From DASVXQ01 sp046727955 (GTDB lineage: Bacteria; Actinomycetota; CALGFH01), in assembly GCA_046727955.1 (NCBI GenBank), contig JBKPDO010000058.1, positions 1-15,919 of the forward strand: a stretch of DNA of 15,919 nt, given 5' to 3'. The position numbers and the translations under genes are program-made. The notes under the pieces are model-generated. The model did no database searches. It was not told where the DNA came from and saw only the letters and a program-made list of their open reading frames with translations. How positions within the stretch are numbered: position 1 is the stretch's first letter; every line of letters starts with the position of its first letter. Of the stretch, positions 6,726-14,882 are shown one piece after another.

Positions 6726-6893
6726 TCAACCGGTGTGCTCACGTCCAGCGTCATGGCGTGCCTCGTCAGCGGCGCCGGCGCCCTCGTCGCCGCCGGTGTC
6801 GGCAGCGACCGCGTTGCGGGCCCACAGCTCCTCGTACCGCACGACCGCGGTTCGCAGTGTTACCTGGCACTCGAGCTCATCCGGAGTGGCCAT
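6726..6893 (-). CDS. Small acidic hypothetical protein, 55 aa
   Basis: ATG 6891-6893 opens a 55-codon frame ending in TGA at 6726-6728. It reads MATPDELECQVTLRTAVVRY, then EELWARNAVAADTGGDEGAG, then a tail rich in Ala, Asp, Glu, Arg and His. The first 28 residues would form an amphipathic helix and the rest is charged and probably flexible. A GAGG lies nine bases before the start as a modest ribosome site. An inverted repeat (6907-6924) sits just upstream. I do not recognise a family. The coding call rests on codon composition, the helix-like N-terminus and an otherwise empty region. It abuts the truncated end of the MalT-type pseudogene, so the pseudogene may have been cut when this segment arrived. 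Confidence 0.5.
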   Translation of the reverse strand: MATPDELECQVTLRTAVVRYEELWARNAVAADTGGDEGAGAADEARHDAGREHTG

Positions 6894-6906
6894 GCAACCA
6901 GCCTCG

Positions 6907-6924
6907 CGTCAGGAACCCCTGACG
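6907..6924. promoter_or_regulatory. Inverted repeat upstream of the 55-aa ORF
   Basis: CGTCAGG-AACC-CCTGACG is a perfect 7-base inverted repeat 13 bases upstream of the ATG at 6893. It runs directly into the palindrome TGACGTCA (6920-6927). The position fits an operator in the 5' leader of the small gene; as a plus-strand element it could instead act as a weak terminator. Confidence 0.4.
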
Positions 6925-7236
6925 TCAAGCTGACCTGACGGGTCCGCGGCACCTCACCTGGAGCGGAATGCGCCTTCCCGCCGCAGCGAGAACACGCGCC
7001 CGATCCTGCTCGTGCTCTGATCACTCGTAAGCAACCAACGGAGGCATGCAAAGGGCGTTCATGCCCAATCGCTGAGAAAGACGAGCCTGCGTCGTCGGGC
7101 TGGTCGCTGCCACGTCAGACAACGAAGCCGTCGGGTGGACCAGCAGGCACCGGCTGCGGAGATCCCTGCCGGGCCGTGCCCTCGGTGTCGGCACTGCGGC
7201 TGCAGCTCGGCCCCGGAGGGAACGTGAGTGGTCCAG
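6925..7236. other. Gene-free stretch
   Basis: No frame here combines a credible start with recognisable protein. A short minus-strand reading (PTASLSDVAATSPTTQARLS) hints at a lost helix-rich protein but has no family match I can name. One GGAGGC-ATG on the plus strand at about 7040-7050 opens only nine codons. Confidence 0.4.
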
Positions 7237-7263
7237 CGCCTGAGGACGGGGTTTCCTCAGGCG
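7237..7263 (-). terminator. Stem-loop overlapping the TetR stop
   Basis: CGCCTGAGGA (7237-7246) and TCCTCAGGCG (7254-7263) form a perfect 10-bp stem with a 7-base loop. The stem includes the TetR stop codon (7257-7259), placing it correctly to end that transcript, or to act in both directions. Confidence 0.6.
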
Positions 7264-7910
7264 AGCGTTCGGAGGATGGGTGGGATGACGTGCTGCAGGT
7301 TGTCGGGGAGGATCTGGCTGAGCGTGCGCCCGTCGTTCTCGAGCCACATCTCGACCGAGACGCGGAACACCGCGACGGTGGTCGCGGCGACCAGGCGGGC
7401 GGTGGGGGTGTCGGGGCCGGGGCTACGTGCCAGGCGGGTTCCGATGAACCGGCGGAGGTCGTCTTCGATGGTGAACAGCGTCCGCAGGTAGAAGGCGGCG
7501 ATCGCCGGGACCGTGTCGGTGAGGCGGAGCCTGATCGCCCATTGCTGGGTGTCCTGGAACCCGGCGGCGAGCTGGGTGGTCACCGCTTGGAGTGAGGCGA
7601 GCAGGGCTTCGTCGTCTGGGCGGGCGCGCAGGAGGTCCTCGGTCTGCCCGAGGACCTCCTGCGGTCGGGCGAAGACGATCTCCTCCTTGGAGTCGAAGTA
7701 GCGGCGCACGGTGCGGGGCGAGACCACGGCGTCGCGGGCGATGTCGTCGATGCTGGTCTGGTCGAAGCCACGCTGGTCGTACAGGCGCAGGGCCGCCTGT
7801 TCGATGGCGTCCCTGGTGAGCTGCTTCTTGCGCGCTCGCAGGCCGGCGTCCTCCGCGCGCAGCGTCGCGCCTCCGACGGGCACGGGCCCTCCTCTTGTCG
7901 CGTCATCCAT
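7257..7910 (-). CDS. TetR-family transcriptional regulator
   Basis: This is a 217-aa protein from ATG 7908-7910. GLRARKKQLTRDAIEQAALR, then LYDQRGFDQTSIDDIARDA and VVSPRTVRRYFDSKEEIVF form a standard TetR DNA-binding domain at about residues 23-80. The C-terminal part (about 85-217) is all helical and resembles the ligand-binding half of the mycofactocin-regulator-like branch; that placement is inference. An alternative GTG at 7881-7883 (residue 10) follows AGGAGG by four bases. Given the likely promoter at 7929-7956, it would have a normal leader, whereas the ATG would have a leader of about 12 bases without a ribosome site, so the shorter 208-aa form is quite possible. No target gene is obvious; the truncated SRPBCC gene lies upstream in the same direction. 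It ends in a strong stem-loop. Confidence 0.93.
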   Translation of the reverse strand: MDDATRGGPVPVGGATLRAEDAGLRARKKQLTRDAIEQAALRLYDQRGFDQTSIDDIARDAVVSPRTVRRYFDSKEEIVFARPQEVLGQTEDLLRARPDDEALLASLQAVTTQLAAGFQDTQQWAIRLRLTDTVPAIAAFYLRTLFTIEDDLRRFIGTRLARSPGPDTPTARLVAATTVAVFRVSVEMWLENDGRTLSQILPDNLQHVIPPILRTLA

Positions 7911-7928
7911 GTCCGGCTACGGGTTGCC

Positions 7929-7956
7929 AGAGTAGTCAGTTTTCCAAGCGTGTCAA
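7929..7956 (-). promoter_or_regulatory. Candidate sigma-70-type promoter of the TetR gene
   Basis: On the minus strand TTGACA (7956-7951) is followed, after 16 bases, by TACTCT (7934-7929). This predicts a transcript start near 7922. The match is perfect at -35 and fair at -10. Confidence 0.45.
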
Positions 7957-8013
7957 GTGCCCCTTCTTGATAAATTACCGGAAGTGGCAGTAGTTTGGTG
8001 GTGTCAGGGCTGG

Positions 8014-8289
8014 TCAAGAGCGCGGGACGTGACGTTGTCGGAACAGCGCGTCGTAGCGGCGCTTTTCCTCCCACAGGTCAAGCGCATCGGGCGGCCGGAC
8101 CACCAGCTCGTTGATGACCTTCCCTTCGACGTGGTCAACCGCCAAGAGCAGCTTCGCCCCCTCGCGGTGCAGCAGCCGCACCCCGCTGATGGTAGGGAAC
8201 AGGCCCGGCCAGCTGCGGTAGTCGGCGTAGACCTCCAAGACCATCTCCCTGGGCGCCTCGACCGTTGTCGACGCCTCGACCTGCAGCAC
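8014..8289 (-). CDS. Truncated SRPBCC-family protein, 91 aa
   Basis: GTG 8287-8289 lies nine bases after AGGAGG and opens LQVEASTTVEAPREMVLEVY, ADYRSWPGLFPTISGVRLLH, REGAKLLLAVDHVEGKVINE and LVVRPPDALDLWEEKRRYDA. This is the first half of a polyketide cyclase/dehydrase-type SRPBCC protein. Homologues continue after a K-R-R-Y-D-A-x-F-x-N-R-F-like point for roughly 60-90 more residues, including the long C-terminal helix. Here the frame ends in QRHVPRS and a stop. The cavity-closing helix is therefore missing and the product is likely non-functional, or the end was replaced by a deletion or frameshift. Start and ribosome site remain intact. It is the third SRPBCC gene in the window. Confidence 0.72.
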   Translation of the reverse strand: MLQVEASTTVEAPREMVLEVYADYRSWPGLFPTISGVRLLHREGAKLLLAVDHVEGKVINELVVRPPDALDLWEEKRRYDALFRQRHVPRS

Positions 8290-8463
8290 TCGACACCACC
8301 TCCTGCAGGCTCCTGCTCGCCACGCCGCGGCACACCCAGGTCTCGACGCAGGCGTCTGCTCTAGGCCTTGCGTTCGGTTCTGGGTGACGCCGGCCGGGAC
8401 GCCGTTGGCGGCGCTGCGTACACCGTTGCCGGCAGCGTGGACGCTAGGGATGGGCGCTGGCCG

Positions 8464-8502
8464 GGGCATCACCCAAAGGTGGGAACGCGGGTGGGAGCTT
8501 CC
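8464..8502 (+). repeat. 39-bp GGTGGGA element, copy 1
   Basis: Begins GGGCATCACCCAAAGGTGGG and ends GGGAGCTTCC. It contains GGTGGGA twice (8478-8484 and 8490-8496) at a 12-bp step. It matches 11418-11380 (minus strand) at 32 of 39 positions. This copy sits in the gene-free 8290-8539 stretch, reading toward the 3' end of the MalT-type gene, with no gene directly downstream of it. Confidence 0.7.
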
Positions 8503-8517
8503 TCCTCGCGGGATCTT

Positions 8518-8534
8518 CACGCGGGCGGCGCGTG
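8518..8534 (-). terminator. Short GC stem-loop after the MalT-type gene
   Basis: CACGCG-GGCGG-CGCGTG forms a 6-bp stem ending six bases beyond the stop at 8540-8542. It is small and lacks a T tract, so it is only a candidate. Confidence 0.35.
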
Positions 8535-8539
8535 GCTGC

Positions 8540-11304
8540 CTACCGCAGCAGCCGCAGCTCCCGGGCGCGGGTGACGGCCTGGGTGCGGTTGGCCGCGCCG
8601 AGCTTGTCGAAGATGTGGCTGACGTGGCGCTTGACGGTGTCCAGGCTGACCACCAGCTCCTCGGCGATCGCCTGGTTGGAGCTACCGGCCGCCAGCAACC
8701 CCAGCACCTCCAGCTCGCGGCTGGTCAGCGGCATCACCAGCCCGGGGATGGCCGCGCCGCCACGCCTGGGGCGCGGCACGACCGGCAGGCCGACCCGCTC
8801 GAAGGCGCCCAGCAACCGGTCCAGGTAGGGCCCTGGCAGGTGCGCGGCTGCCACGGCCCGCCCCGCGGTCGGGGCCGTGGCGAGCCTGTGGAGCAAGGCG
8901 GCCATCGGCGATCCCTCGCGAATGAACGCCTGCACGTAGCCCTCAGGAGCCGCCAGCGCCAACGCCTCGGCCAGCGCGGCCAGCGCGCCCGCCTGGTCGC
9001 CGACCGCCTGCAGGGCCAGCGCCTGCAGCGCCCGCACCTCGATCACACTGCCCATCCGCTGCTGAGCCGCGGCCAGGGCGTGCAGCCGCGCCAGCAGCCG
9101 CACTGCCGCAGCAGGGCGCCGCTCGGCCAGCAGCACCCGGGCCAGCACCAGGTACTCACGCTCTCGGGCATAGTTGAGCTGGCCATCGGCCTCCAGCCCG
9201 CGGTCCCAGATCCAGCGGGCGGCCTCGGCGACCCGGCCTTGGGCCAGCGCCAGCCGCGCCCGCTGCACCCCACCGACGGCAGCATGTCGGCGGCGGCGTC
9301 CCGCCTGGGCGCGATCTGTTCGGCCTCGCCGATCGCCGCCAAGGCGCCAGCCTCGTCCCTCCGCGCCTGCCGGACCCAGGCCAGGACGGCCAGGGCGGCG
9401 ACCAGCCACTGGGCATACGGAGGCTGCCGGAACAGCGCCACGGCCTGGGTGGCGTGCTCCAGGGCGGCGTCCAGCTCATCGCGCTCGCACAGCACCTCGG
9501 CCAGGCCTATGTGGCTCATGCCGGCCAGCGGCAGCGGCTGGCCGGCCTCGCTGGCGACCTCCACCGCGCGCTCGAAGGTAGCAAGCGCGGTGCCCAGGCG
9601 GCCTTGGGTCTGCTGGACGTGGCCGAGGTCGTACCAGGGGCGCAGCGACAGCAGGTAGCGGTCGGTGACCACCTCGGCCAGGATGCGCTCGGCTTGCGCG
9701 GACCGGCCGTGCATCCATTCCGCTATTGCCAGCTCCCAGCGGAATATCGGCTGCAACGCGTGGTCCTTCTGGGTGAGGCTGGCCAGCGCCTGCCGAGCGA
9801 ACTTGGCCTGGCGCTCGGGATCGCCGCGCTGGCGGGCGAGCTCGGCATGCAACAGCACAGCGTACGTCGGGGCATTGGCCAGGGTGCTCCGCTCGCGGCC
9901 GACCGAGGGGTCGAACGGCTCGTCGGCGCCGGCGGCCAGCGCCCGTTCGGCATCGGCCAGCAGCGACTCGACCTCCTCCAGCCGCCCAGCCACGTTTGCC
10001 CCGGCCGCCAGGACCAGGCACAGCCGGGGCCGGGAGCGGACCAGCTCGGCCGGCAGGGCGGCGAACCACCGCTGCAGGGTGGCCGTCTCGCTGCGGCCGT
10101 ACAGCGCCTCGACGTGCCGCTCGACCAGCCGGGCCGCCCAGTCGGCGTCCCCGGCGGCCAGGGCGTGCCGCACGGCCTCGTCGGCCAGCCCGTGGTCCTC
10201 GGACCAGGCGGCCGCCGCCCGGTGCAGCTCGGGCACCCGCTGGGGCTGCTCCCGTTGCAGGCGCGCCTGGAGCAGGTCGGCGAACAGGTGGTGGTAGCGC
10301 CACCAGCCACGCACCTCGTCCAACGGCACCAGGAACAGGTTGGCCCCCTCGATCTGCTCCAGCACCTGCTGGCTGTCGCTGCGGGCGGTGACCGCATCGC
10401 ACAGCGGGCCTGACAGCCGCTCCAGCACCGAGGTCTCCAGCAGGAACCGCACCAGCTGTTCCGGCTGGCGGGCCAGGACCTCCTCGGTCAGGTAGTCCAG
10501 GACGTACCGGTGGCTGCCCGAGAAGCTGGCCACAAAGCCGGCCCGGTCGGTCTCCCCCTGCAGCGACAGCGCGGCCAGCTGCAGCCCCGCGACCCATCCC
10601 TCGGTGCGGGCCACCAGCGCCGCCAGGCTGGCCGCCGGCAGCTCCAGCCCCGCCACCCCCTGCAGCAGTGCGGTCGCCTCCTCCGCGGTGAACCGCAGGT
10701 CACGCTCGCGCAGCTCGGCCAGCTGGCCGCGGGCGCGCAGCCTGGCCAGCGGCAGCGGCGGGTCGGCGCGGCCGGCCAGCACCAACCGCAGCTGCGGCGG
10801 CCCGCGCTCCAGCAGCACCCCCAGGCTGTGGTGGATCGGCGCCGCCTCGACCAGATGGTAGTCGTCCAGGATCAGCGTGAGCTCCCCGGGCAGGCGGGCC
10901 AGCTCGTTGATCACCAGCGTCACCACCGCCTCCAGCGAGGCCGGCTCTGGGCCGCGCAGCAGCGCGCCGACCCGCTCGCCGATTCCGGCCCGCACCTGGT
11001 CGAGCGCGGTAGCGGCATAGCGCCAGAACCGGGCCGGGTCGTTGTCGCCGCCGTCTAGCGACAGCCAGGCGACCGGCCGCTCGCTGCTCCTGGCCCAGTC
11101 GCCCAGCAGGGTCGTCTTGCCGAACCCGGCCGGCGTGCACACCAGGGTCAGCTCGCGTGCCGTGCCGTCCGTCAGGCGCTCTAGCAGCCGGGCGCGGGAC
11201 AGGAACTGCGGACGCGGCCGGGGGACGTGCAGCTTGGTGGCCAGCAGGACATCCCGCTCGGCGACGCCGGTCGCGGGCGGGCCCGGCCTGGTCGGCTCAG
11301 CCAT
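8540..11304 (-). pseudogene. MalT-type LuxR regulator, full length but with one frameshift
   Basis: From ATG 11302-11304 (GAGG five bases before) the gene spans about 921 codons in two frames, the normal MalT/LAL length. First frame: LLATKLHVPRPRPQFLSRAR, Walker A TPAGFGKTT (about residues 58-66), FRYA-type ATPase core, Walker B LTLILDD (142-148), and the arginine-rich STAND region through LDYLTEEVLARQPEQLVRFL, then TPR-like helices. Second frame (from about 9270): QRARLALAQGRVAEAARWIW to the C-terminal LuxR helix-turn-helix LTSRELEVLGLLAAGSSNQA, AEELVVSLDTVKRHVSHIF. The shift is in the C4 tract 9268-9271, where one more base would restore SVGVQRARL. Every domain is otherwise intact, so this may be a sequencing error or a recent mutation. 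MalT-type proteins are ATP- and ligand-activated transcription activators. A 39-bp GGTGGGA element lies 76 bases upstream. Confidence 0.88.
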
Positions 11305-11379
11305 CGGCGCCTCGCACGCTCCTGCCCGTCCAACGACAAGCGGTCTTGCTGGACGGCCCATTGTAGGGCTGGCCGGGCG

Positions 11380-11418
11380 GGAAGATCCCACCCCTCGTCC
11401 CACCTTCGAGTGATGCCC
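11380..11418 (-). promoter_or_regulatory. 39-bp GGTGGGA element, copy 2, upstream of the MalT-type gene
   Basis: Read on the minus strand it begins GGGCATCACTCGAAGGTGGG and ends GGGATCTTCC, with GGTGGGA twice at a 12-bp step, as in copy 1 (8464-8502). It lies 76 bases before the MalT-type start, in the gap facing the small plus-strand genes. MalT-class activators are known to bind short asymmetric, G-rich direct repeats, so autoregulation is a reasonable inference. Confidence 0.55.
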
Positions 11419-11476
11419 TCCGCCCGGGGCGTGGGTAGTGTGCCGGCCAGACGAGCGGCCGACCACGGGAGTCGAG

Positions 11477-11557
11477 ATGGTTACACGGATGACTTTGGCG
11501 CCGCGGCCGCCTGGGATCGGCGTCCTGCTGGCCGGCATCGCCGTGCTGACCGGCTGA
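11477..11557 (+). CDS. Possible 26-aa single-segment membrane peptide
   Basis: ATG 11477-11479 follows GGGAG by five bases and opens MVTRMTLAPRPPGIGVLLAG, then IAVLTG and a stop. It would be a short positively charged N-terminus and one hydrophobic segment. It could be a genuine leader-like small protein, or the surviving start of a longer lost membrane protein. The good ribosome site is the main support. It is the first frame of the plus-strand run to 13292. Confidence 0.35.
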   Translation: MVTRMTLAPRPPGIGVLLAGIAVLTG

Positions 11558-11573
11558 GCCACCGTGGTGATGG

Positions 11574-11795
11574 ATGACGCAGCCAGCGGTGCACTACGAG
11601 ATCCGGGTCAGGGGCGTCCTGGACAGCCGCTGGTCTGCCTGGTTCGAGAGCCTGGAGGTCACCAGTGACCGGGCCGACCAGACCACGATCGCCGGGCCAG
11701 TCGCCGACCAGGCGGCCCTGCACGGCCTGCTCGCCAAGGTCCGCGACCTGAGCCTGCCGCTGCTCTCGGTCCGCCAGATCGACCCAGACCAGTAG
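11574..11795 (+). CDS. Conserved uncharacterised small protein, 73 aa
   Basis: ATG 11574-11576 opens a 73-aa product: HYEIRVRGVLDSRWSAWFES, LEVTSDRADQTTIAGPVADQ, AALHGLLAKVRDLSLPLLSV. The pattern Y-E-I-R-V-x-G-x-L-x-x-R-W-x-x-W-F near the start and G-P-V-x-D-Q-A-A-L-H-G-L-L later is one I recognise from many short actinobacterial and chloroflexotal proteins with no assigned function. Third-position G/C is very high, supporting real coding. The ribosome site is weak (GGTGATGG). It is 38 bases before the NAD(P)-binding gene in the same direction and probably co-transcribed with it. Confidence 0.78.
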   Translation: MTQPAVHYEIRVRGVLDSRWSAWFESLEVTSDRADQTTIAGPVADQAALHGLLAKVRDLSLPLLSVRQIDPDQ

Positions 11796-11833
11796 TCCGA
11801 CAGAGGAGCTTCCTCACCAGGAGGTCCTGACCC

Positions 11834-12605
11834 ATGAACCAACCGATCCTGATCACCGGCGGGAGCGGCACCCTCGGGCGCGCCGTGGTCGAGCGGCTTC
11901 TGGCCGCCGGCCATGCGGTCCGGGTGCTCAGCCGCCGACCCCGACCCGCCAGCGTGCCGGCCAAGGCCGAGTGGATAACCGGCGATCTCCTCGTCGGCGA
12001 CGGGCTCGCTGGCGCCGTCGCCGGCGTAGCGGCGGTCGTCCACTGCGCCAGCGATCCCCGCAGGCCGCGCGTTGACGTGGATGGCACCCGCAAGCTGATC
12101 GAGGCCGCGAGGGCCGCAGGGACCCCGCACCTGGTCGACATCTCGATTGTTGGGGTGGACCGCGTCCCCTACCGCTACTACCAGGCCAAGCTGGCGGCCG
12201 AGCGGCTGATCCAGGCGTCGGGGCTGCCGTGGACGATCCTGCGCCACCCACTTCCACCAGCCGGTCCTGCTGGTCGCCGAGGGACTGGCCCGGCTGCCGC
12301 TGGTGCCGGTCCCGGCCGCCACCAGCTTCCAGCCGATCGACGCCGGCGAGGTCGCCGAACGGCTGGCAGAGCTCGCCGTCGGGCCCGCGAGCGGCCGGGT
12401 GCCCGACATCGGCGGCCCGCAGATCCGGACCGCCACCGACCTGCTGCGCGCCTACCTGCACGCGGCCGGGCAGCGCCGGCTGGTCCTGCCGGTCCGCGTG
12501 CCCGGCGCCGTGTTCGCCGGCTACCGGCGCGGCGGCCACCTCACCCCCGACCACGCGGTCGGGCGCCGCACCTGGGAGGAGTTCCTGGCCGAACGGGTTG
12601 ACCGC
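11834..12605 (+). pseudogene. NmrA-like NAD(P)-binding protein, frameshifted
   Basis: ATG 11834-11836 follows AGGAGG by nine bases. MNQPILITGGSGTLGRAVVE carries the glycine-rich Rossmann motif G-G-S-G-T-L-G (residues 9-15). Further on, VVHCASDPRRPRVDVDGTRK, LVDISIVGVDRVPYRYYQAK (with a Y-x-x-x-K-like Y-Y-Q-A-K) and LAAERLIQASGLPWTILR are typical of atypical SDR/NmrA proteins. After ILR the match moves to another frame: LPLVPVPAATSFQPIDAGEV, ERLAELAVGPASGRVPDIGG, through RRTWEEFLAER. The lesion is at 12241-12246, where CGCCACC stands for an expected CGCGCCACC-like sequence (two bases lost). The C-terminal frame also lacks its own stop near 12600, suggesting a second lesion. Intact members are about 250-260 aa. 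These proteins use NAD(P)H as reductases or redox sensors. Confidence 0.82.
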
Positions 12606-12651
12606 CGAAGGCCGGCAGGGCCGAGAGGACGACCGTGGAAGGGAGGGCGTG

Positions 12652-13104
12652 ATGCGGCGCTCGGGGGGCTGGCTCCGGTCCGGCCTGCTCCTTTACTGCG
12701 GCGTGGAGCTGCTGGTCGGTGGGTGGGCGGCGGCGTGGCCGCGCTCGTTCTACGACGACTTCCCCTGGCCGGGACATCCCTGGGTGGGGCTGCTGCCGGC
12801 CTACAACGAGCACCTGGTCCGCGACTTCGGCGGGATGAACCTCGCCATGGCGGTGGTGTTCGGGGTCGCCGCGGCCACCCTCGACCGGCGGCTGGCCGCG
12901 ACCGCCCTGGTCGCCTACCTGGTCTTCGCCGTGCCGCACCTTGTCTTCCACCTCAACCATCTGGAGCCGTTCGGCACCGTCGACGCGATCGCCCAACCGG
13001 CTGTCCTCGTGGTGCTGGCGGTGCTGCCTCTGCTCCTGCTCACCCTCGTCGCTCGCGTGAACAACCGGGCGCATCCGCCACCATCAAGTCGGCAACCAGC
13101 TTGA
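12652..13104 (+). CDS. Four-helix integral membrane protein of unknown function
   Basis: This 150-aa protein starts at ATG 12652-12654, preceded by GGGAGG at a six-base spacing; a GTG just before it is also in frame. Hydrophobic segments lie at about residues 9-25 (LRSGLLLYCGVELLVGGWAA), 58-75 (FGGMNLAMAVVFGVAAATL), 80-98 (AATALVAYLVFAVPHLVFHL) and 112-134 (QPAVLVVLAVLPLLLLTLV). The loop between the first two, FYDDFPWPGHPWVGLLPAYN then EHLVRDFG, is a motif I know from small actinobacterial membrane proteins with no function assigned. Conserved His residues (PHLVFHLNHLE) at the end of helix 3 could bind metal or haem; this is speculation. It follows the NAD(P)-binding gene closely. Confidence 0.83.
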   Translation: MRRSGGWLRSGLLLYCGVELLVGGWAAAWPRSFYDDFPWPGHPWVGLLPAYNEHLVRDFGGMNLAMAVVFGVAAATLDRRLAATALVAYLVFAVPHLVFHLNHLEPFGTVDAIAQPAVLVVLAVLPLLLLTLVARVNNRAHPPPSSRQPA

Positions 13105-13136
13105 TGCGAGAACCGCACTCCCTGGAGGTACGCCAG

Positions 13137-13292
13137 ATGCCGAGCCGGCCGGCCGGCCAGACCACCGCCCAGCTGCCCCGGTTCGGCCTGCCCGCCTTCG
13201 CGGCGGTGCGGCCGAAGGTCCCCGCACACGAGGAGACCCTCGGCGAGCCCGCCAACCAGACCTCGAAGCCGCCGGTGGCGATCAGGCGCTGA
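13137..13292 (+). CDS. Small hypothetical protein, 51 aa
   Basis: ATG 13137-13139 follows GGAGG by eight bases. The product, MPSRPAGQTTAQLPRFGLPA, FAAVRPKVPAHEETLGEPAN, QTSKPPVAIRR, is proline-rich, soluble and probably largely unstructured. All but one sense codon (GCA) ends in G or C, a strong coding signal. It lies 32 bases after the membrane protein and is likely the last gene of that run. Its stop overlaps the 3' end of the convergent ABC permease by 11 bases. No family recognised. Confidence 0.6.
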   Translation: MPSRPAGQTTAQLPRFGLPAFAAVRPKVPAHEETLGEPANQTSKPPVAIRR

Positions 13293-14882
13293 CGAGGTCG
13301 CGGCGGCGGAAGCCGGCCAGGCCGGCGGTGGCGAGCAGCGCGGCGATGCCGAGCAGCCAGGCCAGGGGTGCTGCAGAGACGTCGGCGCCGGGAACCTTGG
13401 GGATGTGGCTGAACGGCGCGAGGTCCAGGATCGCCTGGTCGAGCTGCATCAGCGGGCCGATCAGGACCAGGAACGCGAATACCGCCAGCGCCGCCCAGCT
13501 CAGCGGGGTGAGGCGGGGCAGCAGGCCGAACAAGGCCATGGCCAGGCCCGACAGCAGCAGGACCGCGGGCAGGTGCACCAGCGCGCCGGCCAGCACGCGT
13601 GGCAGCTCGCGGGCGACATCGCCGCTGGTCAGGCCGTAGGCAAGCCCCTCGGCCAGGCCCGCGGCCAACAGCGCGACCGCCGGGCCGAGCAGCCCGAACG
13701 CGAGGTGGCTGGCCGCCCACTGCACCCGGCCGACCGCGGTGGCCAGCACCGGCTCGGCGCGCCGGCCCTCCTCCTCGGCGCGCAGCCGCAGCGTGGCCTG
13801 GATCGCGTACCCGGCGGCGGCCAGGGCGAAGATCACCATCGCCCCGGAGATGTAGGCGTCGGACAGGACCCTCTCGCCGCCCAGCCGTTCGAGCACGTCC
13901 TTGAGCTGTGCGCTCTCCTGCGCCATGTCGCCGACGCTGTCGGCCACGCTGCCGATCAGCGCGCCCATCAGCGCCAGCCCGGCGGTCCAGGACAGCAGGG
14001 TGACCCGGTGCAGCCGCCAGGCCAGCGCGACCGGGCTGCGCAGCGAGGGTGCCGCGGTGGCCGGGCCGAGCCGGGCCGCCAGCACACCGGCGCCCACGTC
14101 GCGGCGTGCCAGCAGCGCGAAGGCCGCCGCGACCAGCACTACCACCATCCCGGCCACCAGGGCGAAGACCCACCAGCGCTCGCCGGCGTAGGCGCGGGTC
14201 TGCTGCGCCCAGCCGATCGGCGACAGCCACGACAGCCACCCGAAGCCGCTGCCGGGGCCGCCGGTGTCGCCGGCGACGCGCAGCACGTAGGCGACGCCGA
14301 GGGTGCTGAGCGCGATGCCCCTGGCGCCGCCGGCGCCGTCGGTCAGCTGGGCGGCCACGGCCCCGACCGCGGCGAACATCCACCCGGCGGCCGCCATCGA
14401 CAGGCCGTAGGCCAGCGAGCCGGCGGCCGGCAGCCCGACGCCGATCATCCCGCCGGCCAGCACCGCGCCCAGGACCAGGTTGGCGCCGAGGGTGACCAGC
14501 AGGGCCGCGGCCAGCGGGGCGTAGCGGCCGACCACGGTGGCGCCGAGCAGCTCGCGCCGTCCCGCCTCCTCGTCGGTGCGGGTGTGGCGGATGACGGTGA
14601 GCAGGCTCGCCAGGGCCACCATGGTGAAGTAGAGCCCGGCCCGCCAGGTGGTGATCGCGCCGAGGGTGGCGCCGAACACCGGCCCGAGCATGGCGCGCAG
14701 CCCCGGCGTGGTCGCGACCGTCCCGTAGAGGTCGCGGAGCTTGGCTGGGGTGTCGTAGAACTGGTCGATGGCGACCGCGGTCTGGGCCGGCAGCAGGGCC
14801 AGCACCAGGACCCACAGCGGCAGCAGGACGCGGTCCCGCCGCAGGACCGGGCGGACCAGGCCACCGGTGCCCGCCAGCGTGG

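Noticed and set aside
7021..7347. Minus-strand frame of 108 codons crossing the TetR stop
   Set aside because: It overlaps the TetR 3' end and terminator in another frame and is low-complexity at its start.
8384..10413. Long plus-strand open frames opposite the MalT-type regulator
   Set aside because: Antisense shadows of a gene with intact LuxR and ATPase motifs on the other strand.
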